IMG/VR virus record: IMGVR_UViG_3300042392_000325
Span: 1-36,325 of that record
Length of the DNA: 36,325 nucleotides
Strand: one strand, 5' to 3'
From: a virus
Within the stretch, counting starts at the first letter, position 1. Every line of letters starts with the position of its first letter. Shown here in pieces: positions 1-8,367 of this stretch. The notes below the pieces were generated by a model. That model ran no database searches. It had not been told where the DNA came from and saw only the letters and a list, made by a program, of their open reading frames with translations. The position numbers and the translations under genes are program-made.

Positions 1-1429
1 GACCAGATGCCGCATTCGCTATAACAGAATCTTGCGGAAGAGGCGAGGTTGCTCCGGTAGCTCCGCCAGATGTTGCAGACCAAGCTGAGGTAGAAGAAAA
101 ATCTTTATTAACTCCACCCAAAACAAGATAACGAGTTACAGCAGGGGTAAAAGTAATCCCTGTGTTCCCACCCATATCTCCTACAGACGTTCCGCCAACG
201 GGTGAAGAAAAAACTAAAGATATATCAAGAAAGCTTACATAACTTAAAGCTCTAGAGCCTGTTCCTGTAAGAGTAAAAGTTCTCGGCGTTCTCGCGGTGT
301 TAGACAGCACCAAAAGTCGGCTCGTTGCAGTGCCAATTAAAGAAAAAGCTCCGGCAGTAACACTTACATTATCATCAAGTCTTAAATATGAATTGTTTGT
401 TACTGCATTTTTTGTGAGGCCGTTTGAAAAAGTCACACTACCCAAAATCGCTGCACCAACTCCATTTATAACTAGAGTCCTAAAAGTGAGTGGGCTAAAA
501 GAATCTACATTAAAATTGCAGTAATTTGTGTTTGTGGTGGATGTTGAGCCAATTGTTATTGTTGAAGTACCAGCAGTAAGAGTGCCACCAAAAAAATTAA
601 ATATCAGCGAAGCAAGGCTATCTGGTGTTTCTGACGCAGACGTTCCTATGTTTATTGCTGATGCACCAAACGCAATTGGCAAAGATCCGGTTGCCTCGAA
701 AAAAGTATCAATCCCACCATGATATTGCGTTGTCAATATTACAGTTTGACCATTCGTATTAAACGGAGCGTCGCCAATATATAAGCTTTGCGCGGTAAGC
801 GCACTCGATAGAGTAAATGAAGTTGCTCCCGTAAAAAATGGATCAACTTTTATATCTTTAAATTTCACAGCATTTGTTGCAATAGTAATTGCACCAGTTT
901 CTGCGGCAAGAAGTAAATTAACGGGGGATGATGTGCTTATTGTGGTGGCAGCATTAATTGAAACTGAACCATATGCCTCAATTTCCCCATCAAGTAACTC
1001 CCCCTCGAATGTGCATCTACCGGCTGTTGAAATGCTTACAGTAAAGTTTTTGCATTGGGCGACAAAACTTGTTTTAACAATAAAATTTATTGACCCTGAA
1101 TTTGCGTCAAAAACTACATCGTCAGTATCTGACGGGGCGGCTGCAACAGGCGTTCCTGCGCCCATAGGCTCATTTGTATAAACGCCAGTAAAATCCAAAA
1201 CCCAACTTGTTCCAGAGCCAGAAACAATTGTTCCGATTAGCTCTCCAGTGCTTTGTCTTCTTACTTGTTTTCCAATAGCTAAAGCGGATCCAGCAACACC
1301 AGAAACAGTGAGCGTTGTTGTGCCGGTCATCGTCCCAAGAAATGTTGTTCCTGAAACGGTAGACCAGTTGTCCGTGGAAGAAAGATCCCAAGAACTATAG
1401 CTATTCCCACCATACCAAAAGTGAGCCAT
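1..1429 (-). CDS. Putative tail fibre / surface protein, partial (3' end outside window)
   Basis: An open frame begins with ATG at 1429 and runs without a stop to base 1, giving about 476 residues with the C-terminus missing. The start directly follows the stop of the 61-residue gene (TAA then ATG), as expected for coupled phage genes. The protein begins MAHFWYGGNSYSSWDLSSTD and is then almost entirely Ser/Thr/Gly/Asn/Val with short alternating hydrophobic stretches, typical of beta-helix or beta-sandwich phage fibres. The phrases GNSYSSWDLSSTDNW near the start and VLGGVNKDFSSTSAWSA near the end resemble each other, suggesting repeated modules. I see no enzymatic motif. The DNA is clearly more AT-rich than the capsid genes. 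It is most likely a distal fibre or receptor-binding protein, but the exact role is inferred from composition and position at the end of the fibre cluster. Confidence 0.75.
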   Translation of the reverse strand, partial: MAHFWYGGNSYSSWDLSSTDNWSTVSGTTFLGTMTGTTTLTVSGVAGSALAIGKQVRRQSTGELIGTIVSGSGTSWVLDFTGVYTNEPMGAGTPVAAAPSDTDDVVFDANSGSINFIVKTSFVAQCKNFTVSISTAGRCTFEGELLDGEIEAYGSVSINAATTISTSSPVNLLLAAETGAITIATNAVKFKDIKVDPFFTGATSFTLSSALTAQSLYIGDAPFNTNGQTVILTTQYHGGIDTFFEATGSLPIAFGASAINIGTSASETPDSLASLIFNFFGGTLTAGTSTITIGSTSTTNTNYCNFNVDSFSPLTFRTLVINGVGAAILGSVTFSNGLTKNAVTNNSYLRLDDNVSVTAGAFSLIGTATSRLLVLSNTARTPRTFTLTGTGSRALSYVSFLDISLVFSSPVGGTSVGDMGGNTGITFTPAVTRYLVLGGVNKDFSSTSAWSATSGGATGATSPLPQDSVIANAASG

Positions 1430-1615
1430 TTACTGCCCCTGTTCCATTTGCTTCATTACGTTAAGCCACTCAGAATATTCAAGCTCCTGCTTATTTCGTA
1501 TATCTTCCATGTTTATTTTAGAAAACTCTTCAACCGTATACTCATAAGTGCTTTGATACGGGTACACAGAGTCCTCAACACTCCAATTGAAGAAAACTTT
1601 ATTGGTTATTTTCAT
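1430..1615 (-). CDS. Small conserved protein between fibre genes
   Basis: This 61-residue protein starts MKITNKVFFNWSV and is rich in Glu, Tyr and Asn, with a C-terminal charged helix ending VMKQMEQGQ. Its ATG overlaps the stop of the upstream fibre gene by four bases (ATGA), and its own TAA abuts the start of the next fibre gene, so it is translationally coupled on both sides. There is no signal peptide or membrane segment. Its place between two fibre genes suggests a fibre assembly or chaperone-like role, but I do not recognise the family, so this is inference only. Confidence 0.7.
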   Translation of the reverse strand: MKITNKVFFNWSVEDSVYPYQSTYEYTVEEFSKINMEDIRNKQELEYSEWLNVMKQMEQGQ

Positions 1616-2820
1616 GTTCTCTTTACCTTCAAAGAAAGCGTAACGCGGGTAATTAATGACGCAGAATCAACATTGAACCGCAGAGTATCTCCAGCCGCAA
1701 TTGTTGTAGTCCAACCAGTAAGAGTTGAACTTTGCCCTTTTATCCCTGAGCTTATAGTCGGCTTGGCTGAGCCAGTAATTGTGTCAGCAACTGTAGGCGG
1801 GTAGTTTGCATATGTGTCCTTCCATATATCAACCACTATGTCGCCTGTTTGATCTGCGAGCAAAGTCCATTCAGTGATTGTGCATGGGAATGGAATTGTA
1901 AGGTCGCCAGCAACACCAGATGCGATTGTTAATTGGCCGCCAGAAATCAAAAATGTTACAGAAAGGAATTGATCAGACCACGTTGGCGCTGCGTTGCCAT
2001 TGGAAGTGAGTAACTGACCTTGTGTGCCGTAATTTGCTGCGCCAGCAATAGCCAAAGCGCCAGCCGGAGTAATGCGAAGACGCTCTGTTGGTGATGCGGC
2101 GCCATCTGCGGTTGTCCCAAAAACCAAGCTGGTTGGCATATCATTTAAGCCGGGAGTGCCATCAACAAACGCCTCAATCTGAGCGCCAGTTAAAAATTGA
2201 GTCCCGTCACTTGCTCGGAACCCAACAGCACCAATAGAGTCGCCCGACTGGACAATTGTTTGGGTTCCTATGGTTCCGCTTCTTGACTTATTTAAAACCA
2301 CAGCCGGGCCACTTGCGTCGGAAGAAAATCTAATTGTGTGCGCTCTAGTGGTGCTGTCGCCATCCCCGACAACTTCAAACGACCCTGTTGCCACACTGTT
2401 TGTGTAGCCGACGATTAGCTCGCCAGTGGATTTAATAACAACGGGAGTGCTATCTGGGTTGGCACTGTCTTCAACAAGCAATGAATTACCAGATCCCGTA
2501 TTGGTGATCCGCATGGCATTACCAGAACCTGAACTGGTCAGGACGATGCCCTCTCCATTTCCGCTGTTTGTAAGGTCTATGCCACCACCATTACCGCTTT
2601 GGGTAACGGTGACCGCTGGGTTCGCGTTGTCTGTGACAATGATGGTTACAGGCTCAATGTAATCAGAGCCAGACGAGATCAGAACAACATTGTTGCCCGA
2701 ATCTAATGTATACAGCCGCCTGTCGGTGACGTTGACCGCCAACTCGCCTTTGACTAGCTGACCGGGTGACGGGACAACCCCGGCAGAGTCATTATTCTTT
2801 GTAACAATTGTAGTTGCCAT
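1612..2820 (-). CDS. Tail fibre protein with C-terminal jelly-roll-like domain
   Basis: This 402-residue virion protein has the usual layout of a phage fibre. An N-terminal attachment motif (GQLVKGELAVNVTDRRLYT, about residues 20-38) resembles the virion-binding end of many fibres. Residues 60-120 are Gly/Asn/Ser repeats (SGNGGGIDLTNSGNGEGI, then SGSGNAMRITNTGSGNS), which look like a trimeric beta-shaft. A middle domain holds SPTERLRITPAGALAI, a common fibre repeat end. The C-terminus (about 285-402) carries DIVVDIWKDTYANYPP and TLRFNVDSASLITRVTLSLK, a beta-sandwich seen at the tips of many environmental phage fibres. The start directly follows the stop of the 75-residue zinc-motif gene. Probably a receptor-binding or head/tail decoration fibre; receptor unknown. 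Confidence 0.82.
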   Translation of the reverse strand: MATTIVTKNNDSAGVVPSPGQLVKGELAVNVTDRRLYTLDSGNNVVLISSGSDYIEPVTIIVTDNANPAVTVTQSGNGGGIDLTNSGNGEGIVLTSSGSGNAMRITNTGSGNSLLVEDSANPDSTPVVIKSTGELIVGYTNSVATGSFEVVGDGDSTTRAHTIRFSSDASGPAVVLNKSRSGTIGTQTIVQSGDSIGAVGFRASDGTQFLTGAQIEAFVDGTPGLNDMPTSLVFGTTADGAASPTERLRITPAGALAIAGAANYGTQGQLLTSNGNAAPTWSDQFLSVTFLISGGQLTIASGVAGDLTIPFPCTITEWTLLADQTGDIVVDIWKDTYANYPPTVADTITGSAKPTISSGIKGQSSTLTGWTTTIAAGDTLRFNVDSASLITRVTLSLKVKRT

Positions 2821-3048
2821 TTAAGCCTCCAAAGGCGCATCAGGGCGCGTGAACGGAAGCGTGATGTTTTCCGTCTGTCTAGCAGGTAGTCGATATGGGT
2901 CAAGGTCGTCCAGATCCTCGCGGCAGACCCGCAGGCCGGGGCTATTCGGATCGGCGTACAAGTCCGCAATCGACATCTTGCGCCTGCATCGATCACATAC
3001 CCCGATGCCATAGGTTGATTTACCCGTTGGGTCGTACCAGATACTCAT
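2821..3048 (-). CDS. Small cysteine-pair protein (possible zinc ribbon)
   Basis: This 75-residue protein contains CDRCRRKM near residue 18 and a further Cys in LRVCREDLDDLDP, giving three visible cysteines. That could make an incomplete or shared metal site. It starts with ATG overlapping the TGA of the adaptor gene and ends immediately before the 402-residue fibre gene. It is therefore tightly coupled to virion genes and probably a small structural or assembly protein. No enzymatic signature is visible. Zinc binding is inferred from the Cys pattern only. Confidence 0.75.
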   Translation of the reverse strand: MSIWYDPTGKSTYGIGVCDRCRRKMSIADLYADPNSPGLRVCREDLDDLDPYRLPARQTENITLPFTRPDAPLEA

Positions 3049-4034
3049 CGTGTATACACCGCAATGTTGGGAGTGAAATAAATTGGCGAGTTGTCTCGTT
3101 CCTCGATCTCCGCCTCGTTGAGCGCCCGCATCGCTTTCTGATCAAGCACAGGCAGCATACTTGGGTCTACTTGCGGCAATTCCTCGGCCAGACGCGCGGC
3201 AAGCTGGTACACAATCGCCTCAAACCAACGCTGCGGAACCTCAATTTCCTGCGTCAGAGAGCCTACATCCATGATGTACCGCTTCACATAGGTCACCACC
3301 TGCCCAAGCGCCTGAGCTTGATTGGGGACAGGCCAGACGTACATCACAGGCTCGTTCAGGGTACGATCAAGCCAGAACTGGAGCGGCTTACCAGCGAATG
3401 TTTTATCTGGCAGGTTCGAGTAGCTGTCGCGGTTCAGGCGGGCCATGACGATCTCGTTCGGGGTGTTGCCGACCAGAACATCGTCCTGATCCAGCAGGCC
3501 GCCGGGGGCGATCACGCGGAAATAACGCATAGCCATGCTGCCATCGATGTCAGTCCAAGTCCATTCGCCCGCTGTCTGGCCGGGATCAGAGACGCTTTTG
3601 ACGGTCGTCCAGACCACACCGTCCGGGCTGGTCTGAAGGTTGTATGCGACCGATGCGCCCAGCCAGTGAACGCCTACCGTGGTGACGATCTCAGACGTTC
3701 CCAGATCGAATGTGACCCGATCCACGAGAACGGTCTCTGTGGCTGGGGTCAGGTATTGGATGGTGCGGTAATTGGTGTTGAGGAGGTCAACGATGCCATT
3801 GCCGACAGGAACCGCCGCCTCGTTCTCGTAGAGTGGGAGGATCAGCTTCTCGATGCACCAAAGCTGAAGCCCTCGGTTGGCGAGCATGGACAGGATCAGG
3901 TACAGCGTCTCCTGTGCCGCAGTCATCTGCTCACCACCCACCCCCTCGGGGGGCAGGCGGCATTTACGGAACGCATGGTCAATAACCTTGCGCGTGTTGA
4001 ACACCGTCATCGAAACTTGTCCAGAAACTGCCAC
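3045..4034 (-). CDS. Head-to-tail adaptor / tail accessory protein with discoidin-like insert
   Basis: This 329-residue protein resembles podovirus adaptor proteins (P22 gp4-type head-completion or tail-tube-adaptor role), which bind the portal ring after packaging. Residues 1-95 form a helical head (RKVIDHAFRKCRLPPEGV, then ETLYLILSMLANRGLQLW), and about 200-329 return to the adaptor fold (PLQFWLDRTLNEPVMYVWP, then RWFEAIVYQLAARLAEELP). Between them, about 100-180, lies a beta-rich block (VDRVTFDLG, then YNLQTSPDGVVWTTVKS, then RYFRVIAP) that looks like a discoidin (F5/8 type C) domain, a carbohydrate-binding fold. The start is GTG at 4034 with GGAG seven bases upstream; the first internal ATG is codon 9. 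A small inverted repeat (TCGCTGA/TCAGCGA) lies just upstream. Confidence 0.8.
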   Translation of the reverse strand: MAVSGQVSMTVFNTRKVIDHAFRKCRLPPEGVGGEQMTAAQETLYLILSMLANRGLQLWCIEKLILPLYENEAAVPVGNGIVDLLNTNYRTIQYLTPATETVLVDRVTFDLGTSEIVTTVGVHWLGASVAYNLQTSPDGVVWTTVKSVSDPGQTAGEWTWTDIDGSMAMRYFRVIAPGGLLDQDDVLVGNTPNEIVMARLNRDSYSNLPDKTFAGKPLQFWLDRTLNEPVMYVWPVPNQAQALGQVVTYVKRYIMDVGSLTQEIEVPQRWFEAIVYQLAARLAEELPQVDPSMLPVLDQKAMRALNEAEIEERDNSPIYFTPNIAVYTR

Positions 4035-4103
4035 TTTGTATCTCCTATAAGTCGCAGTTCGCTGAGTCAGCGATCTCGGGTGACTACATTATAAATTGCC
4101 TGA

Positions 4104-5270
4104 TCAGCACTTAGGGGTGCGATTAAACGTGGGAACCCCACCCTTCTTGAGCTTGGTCAAAGGCTTGCCGGGGTGCATTGCGGCCTCGTGCTTGTGGACA
4201 GCCTTGCTGACCACCTTCTTGTCCATAGCAACGTCAGAATGCACCGAGCCGCCCTTCTTCTTGCCCATCACGGCATCGTATGCAGAGCGAGCGCCCTCAC
4301 CGATCTTGCGCGGGATGTACATCATAGCGTCACCCATCGCCTTGCGATCAGCGCGGTTCTCAGCAGCTTCGCGCTCATAATGCTCGCGGTAACCTTTTTG
4401 TTGAGCGCGATCCATATCCTGATCGCGAGCCTCTTGCATCATTTGCCTCTCGCGGCCAGTCATTGCGCCAGCACCCTTTTTGGGGGGCATAATCGACTTC
4501 CGACGGGCGTTGTCGCGAGCCATTTCTTGCTCGGTTACAGTGCCGCCATCAGCGTAACAAGCTGCGCCGCCCTTCTTGTAGGGCTTCTTCTCAATCTCGG
4601 CATCCAACTCACTGAAAGCTGATCGAGCGCGATCCTTCGGGGACATCTTGCTGCGGTCAGGGCCACGCATACGCTGCATTTGAGTATCAGCCGCAGCCTT
4701 GCGACGGTCGAAATCAGCCTTGCTGACCTCCTGATTGTTGTGCATATACTTGCCGTTTACCTCACGAAAGACATTCTCAGAGGAAATATCCGACTCAGCG
4801 GAGCCGCCTTCTGCGTAACGCTTGGCCTTCCCGCCCTTTTTCAGTCCCATCAGAGCGCCTTCACGCTCTTCGTGCTTGATCAGCTTGGCAGGAGCACCTG
4901 CTTTCTTGAGCAAAGCCACCTCTTTCTTGACAATCGCCTCCGGCTCCATCTTCATGCCAACCAATTTCTCGGATTTCACGCGGGTTTTGGCCTCGCCACC
5001 CTTTTTGTAGCCAGCCTCACGCTTCTCCGACAGAGCAATAGCGATTGCCTGCTTGGGATTCTTGACCAGCGGGCCTTTGGACGAGCCAGAATGCAGGTCG
5101 CCACGCTTAAATTCACCCATTACCTTGGCAACCTTGGCTTGACCCTTGGTTTCTCCGCCTTTTTTCATTGGAGTTGGGGTTACATCACCGCCGTAGGCGT
5201 AGCCCTTGACCGTTGGGCGAGCTTTTGGCGCTGAGAAGGTGAATTCACCGTACTTGAGGTTCTTTCCCAT
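4104..5270 (-). CDS. KKGG-repeat virion-associated protein (DUF6496-like)
   Basis: This 388-residue basic, Gly/Lys-rich protein carries six KKGG motifs (near residues 36, 89, 144, 232, 338, 375) and three YAxGG motifs (24-28, 152-156, 239-243). Between them are short helical blocks. Residues about 48-85 (VMGEFKRGDLHSGSSKG, then KQAIAIALSEKR) match what I remember of the DUF6496 family, where LHSGSKKGP...KQAIAIALSE is diagnostic. The C-terminus (HEAAMHPGKPLTKLKKGG) is a second recurrent block. Lys-rich composition suggests nucleic-acid binding or packing within the virion, but the function is unknown. It follows two other KKGG proteins and precedes the adaptor. The SD GGAAAT precedes the ATG. 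About 70 untranslated bases separate it from the adaptor gene. Confidence 0.8.
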   Translation of the reverse strand: MGKNLKYGEFTFSAPKARPTVKGYAYGGDVTPTPMKKGGETKGQAKVAKVMGEFKRGDLHSGSSKGPLVKNPKQAIAIALSEKREAGYKKGGEAKTRVKSEKLVGMKMEPEAIVKKEVALLKKAGAPAKLIKHEEREGALMGLKKGGKAKRYAEGGSAESDISSENVFREVNGKYMHNNQEVSKADFDRRKAAADTQMQRMRGPDRSKMSPKDRARSAFSELDAEIEKKPYKKGGAACYADGGTVTEQEMARDNARRKSIMPPKKGAGAMTGRERQMMQEARDQDMDRAQQKGYREHYEREAAENRADRKAMGDAMMYIPRKIGEGARSAYDAVMGKKKGGSVHSDVAMDKKVVSKAVHKHEAAMHPGKPLTKLKKGGVPTFNRTPKC

Positions 5271-5272
5271 GA

Positions 5273-5470
5273 CTATTTCCTTTTCTGCGCCGCGCGCATA
5301 TTGTCTACAAGGTTTGGATAGGGGCGACCAGCGGCTTTTGCAGCCCGCTTCGCAGCCGATTTTTGGTCTGACGAGAGCTTTTTAGGCTCCGGCAGATCCT
5401 TTGGGCGGGATTTATCCCAAGGTGCTTTGACCTTGCCGCCCTTCTTGAATGCCATTTTCTGTCCGATCAT
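5273..5470 (-). CDS. Small basic KKGG-motif protein
   Basis: This protein has up to 65 residues and is strongly basic. It starts MIGQKMAFKKGGKVK and has a conserved-looking helix KKLSSDQKSAAKRAAKAAGR followed by PYPNLVDNMRAAQ. An alternative start is the internal ATG at 5455 (MAFKKGG), which would put the KKGG motif at the N-terminus as in its neighbours; neither start has a strong SD. It is one base after the DUF6321-like gene and two bases before the 388-residue KKGG gene, so the three form a cluster. Probably a virion-associated DNA-binding-like protein; no function known. Confidence 0.75.
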   Translation of the reverse strand: MIGQKMAFKKGGKVKAPWDKSRPKDLPEPKKLSSDQKSAAKRAAKAAGRPYPNLVDNMRAAQKRK

Positions 5471-5471
5471 G

Positions 5472-5771
5472 TCAGCAGTCCCATTTGCGTAGTGCCTTGT
5501 TGATCCGCGAGTCAGGATCCTTGGCTGTTTTGGATGATGTCAGCTTCGACTTCATGCCCTCCATGCGGGCGCAGAACGAACTGCGACGCGCAGCCTTAGC
5601 TGGACTCTTTGCCGCCGCCTCCTTAGACACCGGAGGCTTCAGATTACTGCCTGTCGCGCGATTGTAAGCATCGCGACCAGCTTGACTCAACCCGCCCTCT
5701 GGGTTCTTGTGCTTGACAGTCAGGTTGACCTGACCGCCTTTCGCAAAATGCCAGCCTTTAATGATCGCCAT
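5472..5771 (-). CDS. DUF6321-like phage protein
   Basis: This protein of about 99 residues begins at the ATG at 5771 (MAIIKGWHFAKGGQVN), chosen over an in-frame TTG upstream. It contains the string I associate with DUF6321: KNPEGGLSQAGRDAYNRATG, LKPPV, then KAARRSSFCARMEGM and a terminal ALRKWDC. Such proteins occur in many environmental phages and always look like small basic structural or DNA-binding proteins; no biochemical role is known. An FAKGG stretch replaces the KKGG motif of its neighbours. It follows the repeat fibre gene by two bases. Confidence 0.8.
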   Translation of the reverse strand: MAIIKGWHFAKGGQVNLTVKHKNPEGGLSQAGRDAYNRATGSNLKPPVSKEAAAKSPAKAARRSSFCARMEGMKSKLTSSKTAKDPDSRINKALRKWDC

Positions 5772-5773
5772 GA

Positions 5774-7783
5774 TTAAGTCCAATCACCAATCATCGTGTC
5801 GCCAGCGTCAGATCCAACAGGCCACAGCATCACGTTCGAGCCTGCAATTACAGTTCCAACGGTTGGGACAGCAGAGAAGTTAAACGAAAAATCAATGGTT
5901 CCATCGGTGTCAACATCGAATGAACCACGGATACGAACTGTATGGAAACCAGCAGCCGCGCCAGAGGCGGCAGTTATGGCAACGATTGTCGAGAACCCCG
6001 TAGTGATGCGGTTTTGCATCATAGTTGCAGCGGTTGGCGTTGTTGTCGCCGCAGCAAAAAATGCAATCGACTCATAATCATGAGCGGTTAACCCAGCAGT
6101 CCCGGCAAGCGCATATCCAATGCTTTTAGCAGTTGCCGCCGTATTTTGGAATGTTGCGTTAAGCTCGTACTCATACCGAGTGCCAGCCTGTACCGCAACA
6201 GCTTTGCCAAAGATTGTTTGAATTGTCGCTATGTTTGATGCTGTTCTGTTTGCGTCAAGCTGGTACATCTGCATGGCCTGAAGAACAGACCTTTTATCGC
6301 CATTTGGCGTGAAATAAAGGCACTTGCCTTCAAACTCAACAGCGCCCGTATATGGGTCTGTCAATAATGTTCCGACATCCAAATCAATTATTGCGGTGGT
6401 AGCCGTACTAGCACCAAGATGCAACCAAGCAGTAGACAGCGGGGTTGCCCCAATACCCATTGGCTTGGGCGTATATATAAATTCGCCGACACGCAGCTTT
6501 TCTGTTGCAGCCGCACCAGCAGACATGGTCTTAAAGACTAGATCGAACTCTTCGGTCAGCGCAGTGACAGCCGTGGCCACAGACTCGATCACGCCGCCAA
6601 TCTCAAAATTGCCGTTCGTGGTTTCTGTCTCTATTTCTATCGAAGAACCAATTCCAATTGCTGGTGTGTTTACCGTACCGTGGGCAAGTCGCAGCACCGG
6701 ACTAACCGTGTTGGTCACCGCATCTTCTTTAAATGCGTGAAGCGTTGTCACTGGCGCTGATGTGTTGATGCCCAGATACTTATCGCTCGTGACGCGCATG
6801 ACCTCGACACCAGCGATGCCATCGATCATGATGGCAAATGCCATGTCAAAATCTTCTAGCGTCAAGCTTAAGTCGGTGGACTCCGTGTAAATTGCCCCGC
6901 CTTCTCTGTAAACATTGGAAGATGTTTCGGTGACAAAATCAATTGCAGTACCGATGCCAATTGCTGGCACTCCGCTGGTTGCGTGAGTAAAGCGAGCGGC
7001 GGTTGTCGGGGCTGCGTTTGTGGTATCTAGGTTGAACACCTCAAGCCTTGCGCTTGGCAACTGAGTCCCGATGCCAACATATCCGATACTCTTTATCCGC
7101 ATTACCTCTGCGACAGGAGCGCCAGCAGCCATCAAGCCGAACACAAGATCAAAATCTTCAGCGCCGCTAGACACATCAACTTCGACAGCATCGATTGTTG
7201 CGCCGAGCTTAGCAACGCCTGCGTTGTTCTCAGCAATAAAATCAATACCAACGCCGATGCCGTTGCCAGCAGAGCCGGTTGAGATTAAATGCTCAAGGCG
7301 CAGGCCACTCGATACCGAGTTCACATTGGTGTCTGATGCAATACCGTGGAATGTCGCTGCTGGCGCATTCGTGCCAAGGCCAAGTCGATATGTGCTTGTG
7401 ATGCGGGCTACTTCTGATGGAGTGCCATCAACAATCAGTTGAAGCGCAAAATCAAAATCTTCTGCTGAAGAGTTTGGGTCTGTACACACAGACTGAATTG
7501 TCATGCTGTTGACGATAGCGCCTACAGCATTCTCTGACGCGAACTCAAGACCAACCCCGAAGCCGGGGGCGACAACGCCGGAGGTTGTGTGCTCAAGCGT
7601 GATTACGTTCGTTACCGTATTTGTTGCAGTGTCAGCCACGACGAATGTCGGGTCAGTGGACACAAAGGTTTTCATCTGGTTAGCCGTAAGCTTGACCGAC
7701 TGACCGCCCTGCACCGACTCAAACTGCTCAAGCCCCGTCAGAGCGGAGCCTAGAGGTAACTGCGGTATGGTTATATAAGCCAT
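5774..7783 (-). CDS. Long tail fibre with four 101-residue tandem repeats
   Basis: This 669-residue fibre has an N-terminal attachment-like segment (IPQLPLGSALTGLEQFESVQ, then GGQSVKLT) similar to that of the upstream 194-residue fibre. Residues about 58-440 are four tandem repeats. The marker EDFD falls at residues 108, 209 and 310, with EEFD at 411: an exact period of 101. Each repeat has a leading block (LRLEH or variants), a GIGVGIDF block, the EDFD block and a trailing EVMRI...YLGIGT block. Identity between repeats is moderate, so the duplication is old or diversified. The C-terminal 220 residues form a Ser/Thr/Ala-rich beta domain (FGKAVAVQAGTRYEYELNAT, then FHTVRIRGSFDVDTDGTIDF). Likely a trimeric side fibre; receptor unknown. 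Start coupled to the upstream stop (TAATG). Confidence 0.85.
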   Translation of the reverse strand: MAYITIPQLPLGSALTGLEQFESVQGGQSVKLTANQMKTFVSTDPTFVVADTATNTVTNVITLEHTTSGVVAPGFGVGLEFASENAVGAIVNSMTIQSVCTDPNSSAEDFDFALQLIVDGTPSEVARITSTYRLGLGTNAPAATFHGIASDTNVNSVSSGLRLEHLISTGSAGNGIGVGIDFIAENNAGVAKLGATIDAVEVDVSSGAEDFDLVFGLMAAGAPVAEVMRIKSIGYVGIGTQLPSARLEVFNLDTTNAAPTTAARFTHATSGVPAIGIGTAIDFVTETSSNVYREGGAIYTESTDLSLTLEDFDMAFAIMIDGIAGVEVMRVTSDKYLGINTSAPVTTLHAFKEDAVTNTVSPVLRLAHGTVNTPAIGIGSSIEIETETTNGNFEIGGVIESVATAVTALTEEFDLVFKTMSAGAAATEKLRVGEFIYTPKPMGIGATPLSTAWLHLGASTATTAIIDLDVGTLLTDPYTGAVEFEGKCLYFTPNGDKRSVLQAMQMYQLDANRTASNIATIQTIFGKAVAVQAGTRYEYELNATFQNTAATAKSIGYALAGTAGLTAHDYESIAFFAAATTTPTAATMMQNRITTGFSTIVAITAASGAAAGFHTVRIRGSFDVDTDGTIDFSFNFSAVPTVGTVIAGSNVMLWPVGSDAGDTMIGDWT

Positions 7784-8367
7784 TACGCCACCTGCTGAAC
7801 GGTAATAATTGCAGACGGTGTTGCTGGTCGAGTTGGGTTAATTTGTGGCGCAATATGAGAAATCTCGACACCAGAATTGTTTGCAGACCACATAATTTGC
7901 ACAAAATCGTTGGGATTTACTGCAACCCCCATAATATTCCAAGCAGCAACAATTTTTCCTGAATTGCCACCATGGCTGGATGGAACATCAATTTCAGTAT
8001 TTGAGTCCGGGTAATCAACGCCATTAAGACGAATCCAAAAACTTGCAGTATGGATTTGGCTGTCTGAATTTGTTAGTTGAAATGAAAATTGCAGGTTGTA
8101 AGTTCCCGGATTTGCAATCGTGATGTCTGTGTTGTTGACAACAGAAATGCCCTGCGAAAAGGCTGTGTTTTCAACGATTACAGGGTTCGCCGTATTTGCT
8201 ACATAGTTCTGATCGAGGACACTATAAAAAGAGCCATGGTTTGTGATCACGGCATTAATGTCTTCGATAGTCGCCTTTACATTTACCCCGCCTTGAACGA
8301 GCGGGGCTAGCTCTGTGCCATCCAATGGATTGGCATTAGGCATCGCAGAAATTTTTGTATCAGCCAT
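7783..8367 (-). CDS. Short fibre / receptor-binding protein, C1q-like C-terminus
   Basis: This 194-residue protein has an N-terminal phage-attachment motif (MADTKISAMPNANPLDGTEL, then APLVQGGVNVKATIEDI) and a C-terminal beta-sandwich. GTYNLQFSFQLTNS followed by TASFWIRLNGVDYPDS is the pattern of C1q/TNF-like jelly rolls found in trimeric phage receptor-binding tips. The N-terminal motif is shared with the next gene, suggesting both dock on the same virion site or are alternative fibres. ATG directly follows the preceding TAA, and its own stop overlaps the following start (TAATG). Fold assignment is from pattern only. Confidence 0.8.
   Translation of the reverse strand: MADTKISAMPNANPLDGTELAPLVQGGVNVKATIEDINAVITNHGSFYSVLDQNYVANTANPVIVENTAFSQGISVVNNTDITIANPGTYNLQFSFQLTNSDSQIHTASFWIRLNGVDYPDSNTEIDVPSSHGGNSGKIVAAWNIMGVAVNPNDFVQIMWSANNSGVEISHIAPQINPTRPATPSAIITVQQVA

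Noticed and set aside
2895-4094. Long plus-strand open frame opposite the adaptor gene
   Set aside because: Antisense to a well-supported coding gene; Arg/His/Leu-rich translation typical of a shadow frame and no SD.
4035-4103. Promoter from a TATAAT in the gap before the adaptor gene
   Set aside because: A TATAAT is present on the minus strand but no acceptable -35 box lies 16-18 bases upstream, so the evidence is too weak to list.
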